Shown: positions 9,601-11,210 of the stretch, piece by piece | Layout of the letters: every line of letters starts with the position of its first letter | How positions within the stretch are numbered: position 1 is the stretch's first letter | NCBI RefSeq assembly: GCF_000003605.2 | Contig: NW_003124912.1 | Span: forward strand, 184,099 to 195,308 | Reading direction: 5' to 3' | Source of the DNA: Saccoglossus kowalevskii | Lineage: Eukaryota > Hemichordata > Enteropneusta > Harrimaniidae | Length of the DNA: 11,210 nucleotides | Position numbers and translations under genes: made by a program | The notes under the pieces: model-generated | The model's input: the letters and a program-made list of their open reading frames with translations, nothing else | Told to the model about the DNA's origin: nothing | The model's database searches: none

Positions 9601-9908
9601 TCAAGGATAAGAGTCAGCATCGGTTGTATATACTCATGAAAGATAAACACGACATAATACCATTTGACCTTCATTATCAATACAAAACATTATTGGAAAT
9701 CATTACACCCAAATAACATAACACTTACCCCACGTTTTGTTTGGCTGCTGACTCGTACCGGACGTCTAAAATAAAAAATAAACATTGACCATGTGAATAA
9801 GAGTAAAACAGTCAAAAATATATCAGTTATTAATAAGTATAATAGCATTAATTTCAGCGAAAAAGAGAGAGTAGTTACCATCGGAGTAGTCGCCATTTTG
9901 GACTGCAT
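465..9908 (-). CDS. RNF2: RING2/RING1B Polycomb E3 ubiquitin ligase, spliced gene, 3' end missing
   Basis: This is the span of seven coding exons of a RING1/RING2-type protein, the catalytic subunit of Polycomb repressive complex 1, which in known animals monoubiquitinates histone H2A in nucleosomes. Counting from the MATTPM start, the joined product shows '[17 protein letters not shown]' (20-36), a C3HC4 RING (C52, C55, C68, H70, C73, C76, C88, C91), '[20 protein letters not shown]' after it, a basic segment ending '[10 protein letters not shown]' (160), a linker (161-239), and the start of RAWUL with 'IELVFKPHP' and '[12 protein letters not shown]'. The basic residues that in human RING1B contact the nucleosome acidic patch (K97, R98) appear as R98 and R99 here. 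From family knowledge, the RING pairs with a PCGF protein and RAWUL binds CBX or RYBP proteins. The visible part is 288 codons plus one base. Vertebrate RNF2 is about 336 residues, so roughly 50-60 residues and the stop lie left of position 1. Family identity is very secure; RING1 and RING2 are usually a single gene in invertebrates. Confidence 0.96.
613..1158 (-). other. Intron 6 of RNF2 (546 nt)
   Basis: Bounded by GTGAGTAA (1158-1151) and ATTTGCAG (620-613). AT-rich; I see no gene, RNA or clear repeat inside. Confidence 0.85.
1159..1395 (-). CDS. RNF2: RNF2 coding exon 6: disordered acidic/proline linker
   Basis: A TTCCCCAG acceptor precedes 1395 and a GTGAGTAA donor follows 1159 (1158-1151). 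The exon is 237 nt, 79 codons, phase 0 at both ends. It starts [12 protein letters not shown], then has a proline run '[13 protein letters not shown]', an acidic 'DCEEEDVD', a basic '[14 protein letters not shown]' and 'SENTETLVN'. Only the '[11 protein letters not shown]' part recalls the vertebrate linker (human NKRTKTSDDSG). The rest is lineage-specific low-complexity sequence, as expected between RING and RAWUL. A downstream alternative AG (1395-1394) runs into a stop after about 12 codons, which supports the chosen acceptor. Confidence 0.92.
1396..2026 (-). other. Intron 5 of RNF2 (631 nt)
   Basis: Bounded by GTATGTGT (2026-2019) and TTCCCCAG (1403-1396). A 61-codon minus-strand open frame at 1712-1897 has no recognisable domain and sits between two exons of the same strand, so I treat it as chance. 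No repeat was identified. Confidence 0.85.
2027..2131 (-). CDS. RNF2: RNF2 coding exon 5: basic, partly helical segment
   Basis: A TTAATCTAG acceptor precedes 2131 and a GTATGTGT donor follows 2027 (2026-2019). The exon is 105 nt, phase 0 at both ends. It reads [14 protein letters not shown], then [20 protein letters not shown] and V, matching the vertebrate '[20 protein letters not shown]' and 'EEGLKIQAMNRLQR'. It follows the RING core and leads into the disordered linker. The symmetric phase means that skipping it would delete 35 residues without a frame change. Confidence 0.95.
2132..2828 (-). other. Intron 4 of RNF2 (697 nt)
   Basis: Bounded by GTATGTTT (2828-2821) and TTAATCTAG (2140-2132). 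Very AT-rich with T runs near 2245-2251 and 2462-2470. A plus-strand frame at 2618-2806 has no recognisable content. Confidence 0.85.
2829..2952 (-). CDS. RNF2: RNF2 coding exon 4: end of the RING finger and basic helix
   Basis: A TGTTTCAG acceptor precedes 2952 and a GTATGTTT donor follows 2829 (2828-2821). The first base completes the glycine codon split with exon 3; 41 codons follow and the exon ends in phase 0 (124 nt). It reads [16 protein letters not shown], supplying the last zinc ligands C88 and C91, then '[20 protein letters not shown]' and 'YEAQQ'. The basic cluster R92, K94, R98, R99 corresponds to the human residues that contact the H2A/H2B acidic patch, with a conservative K-to-R change at the human K97 position. 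Skipping this exon would both break the RING and shift the frame. Confidence 0.97.
4445..4492. repeat. GGAC-rich short tandem tract, first copy
   Basis: Imperfect iteration of ggac/ggacagac units (ggcggacggacagacgcacg..., ending near ggacagac), at the end of the 4308 module. It is the expected end module of this repeat family. The second copy, at 4868-4894, is shorter. Confidence 0.7.
4868..4894. repeat. GGAC-rich short tandem tract, second copy
   Basis: Starts ccggacggacgcacggacac. It has the same position relative to its module as the first tract but has diverged in length, consistent with slippage after the 436-bp duplication. Confidence 0.65.
4906..4940. repeat. Terminal hairpin of the repeat array
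   Basis: Arms 4906-4922 (agtccccgttttcggac) and 4926-4940 (gtccgaacggggact) are inverted copies with two extra T in the left arm and a 3-base loop. This GC-rich stem stands out in an AT-rich intron and closes the array, so it is probably the structured 3' end of the mobile unit rather than a transcription terminator. Confidence 0.65.
5293..5308. repeat. Perfect 16-nt palindrome
   Basis: tgtacaaatttgtaca reads the same on both strands. It could be chance in AT-rich sequence; no function is assigned. A second perfect palindrome, tgccatgcatggca, lies at 5416-5429. Confidence 0.4.
5620..5995 (+). repeat. Diverged copy of the atggctgcc-type repeat family
   Basis: Contains 'aaaatttgaacataatcagt' with 'caaagcgtgg' (5640s-5660s), then 'aaaatggccgctagtcagcc' with 'atttttaattcgatctgaaa' (from 5712), then 'aatggccaccatttggccat' with 'cttgaatcagatc' (from 5871). 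These match the order of motifs in the 3905-4955 array but are much more degraded, with a spacing of 157 between the two atggcc sites. Open frames here are shadows of the repeat. 5'-ward, 4956-5620 shows no clear copies. Confidence 0.55.
5996..7320. other. Intron 3 stretch without recognised genes
   Basis: Apart from the CpG-dense patch, this stretch is AT-rich with no gene or RNA recognised. A 69-codon plus-strand frame at 6400-6609 has no recognisable domain. Confidence 0.5.
6170..6365. promoter_or_regulatory. CpG-dense, GC-richer patch inside intron 3; possible internal regulatory region
   Basis: About 15 CpG dinucleotides fall in roughly 190 bases, against a CpG-poor, AT-rich background. 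The minus strand is also open from 6369 to 6196 (58 codons, containing '[20 protein letters not shown]') between two TAA stops, with no recognised domain. Downstream on the plus strand are a GATTGG (6531-6536) and a CCAATC (6566-6571), inverted CCAAT-box motifs. Candidates are an internal promoter/enhancer, a fragment of a mobile element, or a decayed exon. None can be shown from sequence alone. Confidence 0.25.
7321..7494 (+). pseudogene. Transposase-like C-terminal fragment (hAT/ZNF862-like)
   Basis: A 57-codon open stretch on the plus strand, following a TAA (7318-7320) and ending TGA (7492-7494), reads [20 protein letters not shown], then '[19 protein letters not shown]', then '[18 protein letters not shown]'. 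The block '[21 protein letters not shown]' has amphipathic coding character. It resembles, as I recall it, the extreme C-terminus of hAT-derived ZNF862-like proteins, where a short helix, an 'RI..(E/D)GP' turn and 'FD/FN' precede a basic tail. It has no start codon and no upstream continuation in frame, so it is a broken remnant inserted antisense in intron 3. The family call is moderate; a coding remnant of some kind is more secure. Confidence 0.45.
7765..7840 (+). repeat. Isolated fragment of the atggctgcc-type repeat family
   Basis: 'ggtttgaatg' followed by 'taatcggtccaggcatgtct' and 'aagatata' aligns with the middle of the array monomer ('gtttgaatgaaaactgac...gcatgtccaaaata') and with the 'aatcggtcca' part of the end module. 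It is short and degraded. 7495-7764 shows nothing I can name. Confidence 0.5.
7931..8126 (-). CDS. RNF2: RNF2 coding exon 3: N-terminal arm and most of the RING finger
   Basis: A TTTACATAG acceptor precedes 8126 and a GTGAGTAA donor follows 7931 (7930-7923). The exon enters in phase 1 and leaves in phase 2 (196 nt). It encodes the N-terminal arm '[17 protein letters not shown]', which in known structures wraps around the PCGF partner, then '[20 protein letters not shown]', '[15 protein letters not shown]' and 'ITTALRSG'. Six of the eight zinc ligands are here: C52, C55, C68, H70, C73 and C76. I54, matching the human E2-contact isoleucine 53, is kept. The last cysteine pair is in exon 4, 5 kb away. 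Identity to vertebrate RNF2 over this stretch is very high. Confidence 0.97.
8238..8377. repeat. ~140-bp inverted-repeat element (MITE-like)
   Basis: 8238-8265 begins ttttgaaggggttacaggaa and ends cggactag. Its reverse complement is nearly restored at 8351-8377, which starts ctcgtccgatcctgtaacct and ends tccaaaa. The arms are about 27 bases with a few mismatches and a two-base length difference. No open frame and no obvious target duplication. It is a second, unrelated non-autonomous element candidate in this gene. Confidence 0.5.
8913..8952. repeat. Repeat-like motif with short hairpin
   Basis: The 'cagggttctccctagga' motif resembles the start of a dispersed repeat I recall from several marine invertebrates (weak recollection). 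It is followed by a perfect 8-bp stem with a 3-base loop: atagagta (8934-8941), agg, tactctat (8945-8952). Transcript or element function is unknown. Confidence 0.3.
9729..9765 (-). CDS. RNF2: RNF2 coding exon 2 (37-nt microexon)
   Basis: A TTTTAG acceptor precedes 9765 and a GTAAGTGT donor follows 9729 (9728-9721). The exon reads [12 protein letters not shown] plus one base (phase 1), which joined to exon 3 gives ...[13 protein letters not shown], matching the vertebrate 'KTWELSLYELQR'. It lies only 113 nt from exon 1. At 37 nt it is small enough to be missed by gene predictors. Skipping it would shift the frame, so it should be constitutive. Confidence 0.9.
9766..9878 (-). other. Intron 1 of RNF2 (113 nt)
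   Basis: Short GT-AG intron, GTAACTAC (9878-9871) to TTTTAG (9771-9766), with a T-rich 3' half. Nothing else in it. Confidence 0.85.
9879..9908 (-). CDS. RNF2: RNF2 coding exon 1 (start codon)
   Basis: The exon reads [10 protein letters not shown] and ends at a GTAACTAC donor (9878-9871), phase 0. Two in-frame ATGs are possible, at 9908-9906 and 9896-9894. An in-frame TGA at 9923-9921 closes the frame upstream, so the protein cannot begin earlier in this exon. The inner ATG has A at -3 and G at +4, the better animal initiation context, and puts the first RING cysteine at residue 52, close to vertebrate RNF2 (51). The outer ATG has A at -3 but C at +4. I prefer the inner start (9879-9896) but give the longer limit here. 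The exon probably extends into 5' UTR. A possible acceptor AG at 9979-9978 would make 9977 the 5' edge of this exon if there is an upstream noncoding exon. Confidence 0.8.
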
Positions 9909-10537
9909 CTTTAAATCCTTTCATAGCACCCATTTCGTCAAGATAGAATGTGTTATTTACATTTTCACTTCCAAAGTCTAACATAGAAATATTTAATATT
10001 AAGAAACAGTGTTTTACATATTTTCTAGGGAATCAGTCGTATGATAATGAAACTATTTTCCTAGAGCTGACACAAAGAATGTCCGCACTATGAATATTGC
10101 ACTGCGTTTTGCTAAAAATAGCTCTGAGCCATAACATCGGTGAATATTTTCGAGATGAGGATCTGATCTGAACTTTGGCTGAAAATGGTGTACGATGACG
10201 TCTGAAACATCAGGTGCGAACTGTATTAGTAAATACCATTGATTATTTTAGGTGAATAATATAGTCGTACTAATGCGCCTTCAAATTATCATATAAGTTT
10301 TCTAGTGCACCTGTCGCCGTTTCTGACGGCTACTGTATGTGAACTGTTCAACAGTTCATAACGTTTGTATGGTCATTGTTCTTACGAATATTATTTGTTG
10401 GAACCTGTGAAACTTTCTTCGGACAACTGGCCATTTATTTCAACAGTCCAACACCACACTTTTAACGGGGAATACAGAAATCTTTTTTTTTTTTATATTA
10501 AAATGTTATTCCACGTTCCTTGTATGATCTGTGGAAA
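9909..10537 (-). promoter_or_regulatory. RNF2: Upstream region of RNF2: 5' UTR and probable promoter area
   Basis: Upstream of the start codon the frame is closed by TGA (9923-9921), so this is noncoding. A plausible acceptor TATGTTAG just before 9977 suggests an upstream noncoding exon. A candidate donor on the minus strand is CAG|GTGCAC near 10311-10303, beside a short stem gccgt...acggc (10316-10330). I see no convincing TATA box or initiator, so the transcription start is undetermined. No other gene is recognised here. Confidence 0.35.
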
Positions 10538-10931
10538 CCCCCCCCCCCGGGGGGGGGGGGGTACTTCCACATTAAGTGGGTAAGGGTGTGAAGCCCACCT
10601 CTCGAAAACCATACTCACATCTAAACCACTTGTTTCTATTTATATACCCACTTCTAAACACAAGTGTTTTCAGCGAAAAAAACCCACCCAGCTCACAACT
10701 TCTGCAACCAGTGAGGGCATCCAGGCAATGCATTTTATTCAGCCTTTCCAGTATTTGGCTTTGAATATAAGAATCTGTGAAAAAGTAAATAAATGCTACA
10801 CATTTCTAAACCAAACCATTGATAAATGGCTACCCACTTCTAAACAAAATAACGTGAAATGACACCCCAGTCGGGCGGCACATACCCGTATTGCACTTCT
10901 ATGGAAGTAGCCCCCCCCCCGGGGGGGGGGG
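10538..10931. mobile_element. ~395-bp element bounded by poly-C/poly-G blocks with inverted ends
   Basis: Both ends carry a run of C then a run of G: C 10538-10548 and G 10549-10561 on the left, C 10911-10920 and G 10921-10931 on the right. Inside, tacttccacattaagtg (10562-10578) is an imperfect inverted copy of cacttctatggaagta (10894-10909), so the terminal inverted repeats are about 36-40 bp. A short motif ctaaac, mostly within cttctaaac, recurs at 10621, 10654, 10806 and 10840. 'gggcggcacatacccg' near the right end resembles a dispersed repeat I recall from marine invertebrates. There is no coding capacity. The long C/G runs could be imprecise in length because such tracts are hard to sequence. 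Confidence 0.6.
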
Positions 10932-11054
10932 AAACCACTCACTGATCTCTGTAAGCTTTATGGGGTCTTTGGATTGTTACAATTCATGAGAACTCCCGGG
11001 CGGGGCACTCGTCCGAAAGTGGGGTATGCAATATTTGGGTGGGCATATTACGCG
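10932..11054. repeat. Probable second fragment of the same or a related repeat
   Basis: 'cccgggcggggcactcgtcc' and 'gaaagtggggta' recall the GC-rich starts of the same class of marine-invertebrate dispersed repeats as the neighbouring C/G-bounded element. It separates that element from the reverse transcriptase remnant, suggesting nested insertions. Family identity is a weak recollection. Confidence 0.35.
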
Positions 11055-11210
11055 TTTAGTGGTATAATAAATGACTGTTTTTTTAATTGTATTTTGTATG
11101 CAGATGATTTATTGCTTCTTTCAACAAGGGGCTGCAAAAAAAATCAATGTCATTAAAAAAAACTGTGATGATTGGAAAGTCAACATAAATAAATTTAAAG
11201 TTATTGTTTT
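11055..11210 (+). pseudogene. Non-LTR retrotransposon reverse transcriptase fragment, frameshifted
   Basis: Frame 1 reads FSGIINDCFFNC, then ILYADDLLLLST. YADD (11097-11108) is the catalytic core of reverse transcriptases, and 'NCILYADDLLLLS' is typical of LINE-type enzymes. The homology then continues in another frame after an 8-A run (11136-11143): 'NCDDWKVNINKFKVIV', the usual '..C..WK..N..K.KV..F' that follows YADD. One base lost, or two gained, in the A run would explain the change. The fragment is cut by the right edge of the window and lacks the N-terminal RT motifs upstream, where repeat sequence takes over at about 11050. So it is a dead fragment, or the edge of an element broken by insertion. 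Confidence 0.75.

Larger units (their letters stand above)
8127..9728 (-). other. Intron 2 of RNF2 (1,602 nt)
   Basis: Bounded by GTAAGTGT (9728-9721) and TTTACATAG (8135-8127). It contains the inverted-repeat element at 8238-8377 and a short hairpin near 8934-8952; the remaining sequence is AT-rich without recognisable genes. The open frame at 9516-9716 has no recognised domain. Confidence 0.85.

Noticed and set aside
9516-9716. 66-codon plus-strand frame
   Set aside because: AT-driven composition (K, I, N rich), inside intron 2, no domain.
9690-9908. Single-exon 72-codon ORF starting [10 protein letters not shown]
   Set aside because: Only the first ten codons are coding. The rest reads through the GTAACTAC donor and intron 1, and crosses exon 2 in the wrong frame.
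10365-10764. Two plus-strand open frames upstream of RNF2 as a divergent neighbour gene
   Set aside because: They run through T and C/G homopolymers and the repeat element; no recognisable protein.
10974-11156. 60-codon plus-strand ORF as an intact gene
   Set aside because: The first part reads repeat sequence; only the segment from about 11055 matches reverse transcriptase, and the frame is broken after YADD.

Overview
The window is animal genomic DNA: AT-rich, with one spliced gene on the minus strand, GT-AG introns up to about 5 kb, and introns loaded with transposon debris. The protein and the repeat style (arrays with the sense 'aagatggctgcca', GGAC-rich ends, short TA-flanked inverted-repeat elements) suggest a marine invertebrate, most likely a lophotrochozoan such as a mollusc. 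That taxonomic call is inference. There are no prokaryotic genes.

The only host gene I can support is the Polycomb E3 ubiquitin ligase RING2/RING1B (RNF2 family). Seven coding exons run right to left: 9879-9896 (or to 9908), 9729-9765, 7931-8126, 2829-2952, 2027-2131, 1159-1395 and 465-612. All seven donors are GT, the six internal acceptors are AG, and the reading phases join without a break. The joined exons encode 288 codons plus one base. They cover the N-terminus, the complete C3HC4 RING finger, the basic/coiled segment, a low-complexity acidic/proline linker and the first half of the C-terminal RAWUL domain. The rest of RAWUL and the stop codon lie beyond the left edge.

Layout by region. 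1-464 is the start of the last visible intron, with a 132-bp inverted-repeat element (323-454) lying directly against the exon 7 splice donor. 465-2952 holds exons 7 to 4 and short introns. 2953-7930 is a 4,978-bp intron that splits the RING finger. It contains a tandem/higher-order repeat array (about 3905-4955), a diverged relative (about 5620-5995) with an isolated fragment (about 7765-7840), a CpG-dense patch (about 6170-6365) and a transposase-like C-terminal remnant (7321-7494). 7931-8126 is exon 3. 8127-9728 is an intron with a second inverted-repeat element (about 8238-8377). 9729-9908 holds the two small 5' coding exons. Upstream of the gene are a roughly 395-bp element bounded by poly-C/poly-G blocks (10538-10931) and, at the right edge, a frameshifted LINE-type reverse transcriptase fragment with a YADD motif (about 11055-11210).

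I see no previously undescribed gene system. The most interesting points are the repeat element touching a splice donor and supplying an intron-retention stop codon, the higher-order repeat array inside the RING-splitting intron, the C/G-bounded palindromic element, and the CpG-dense patch that could be an internal promoter.
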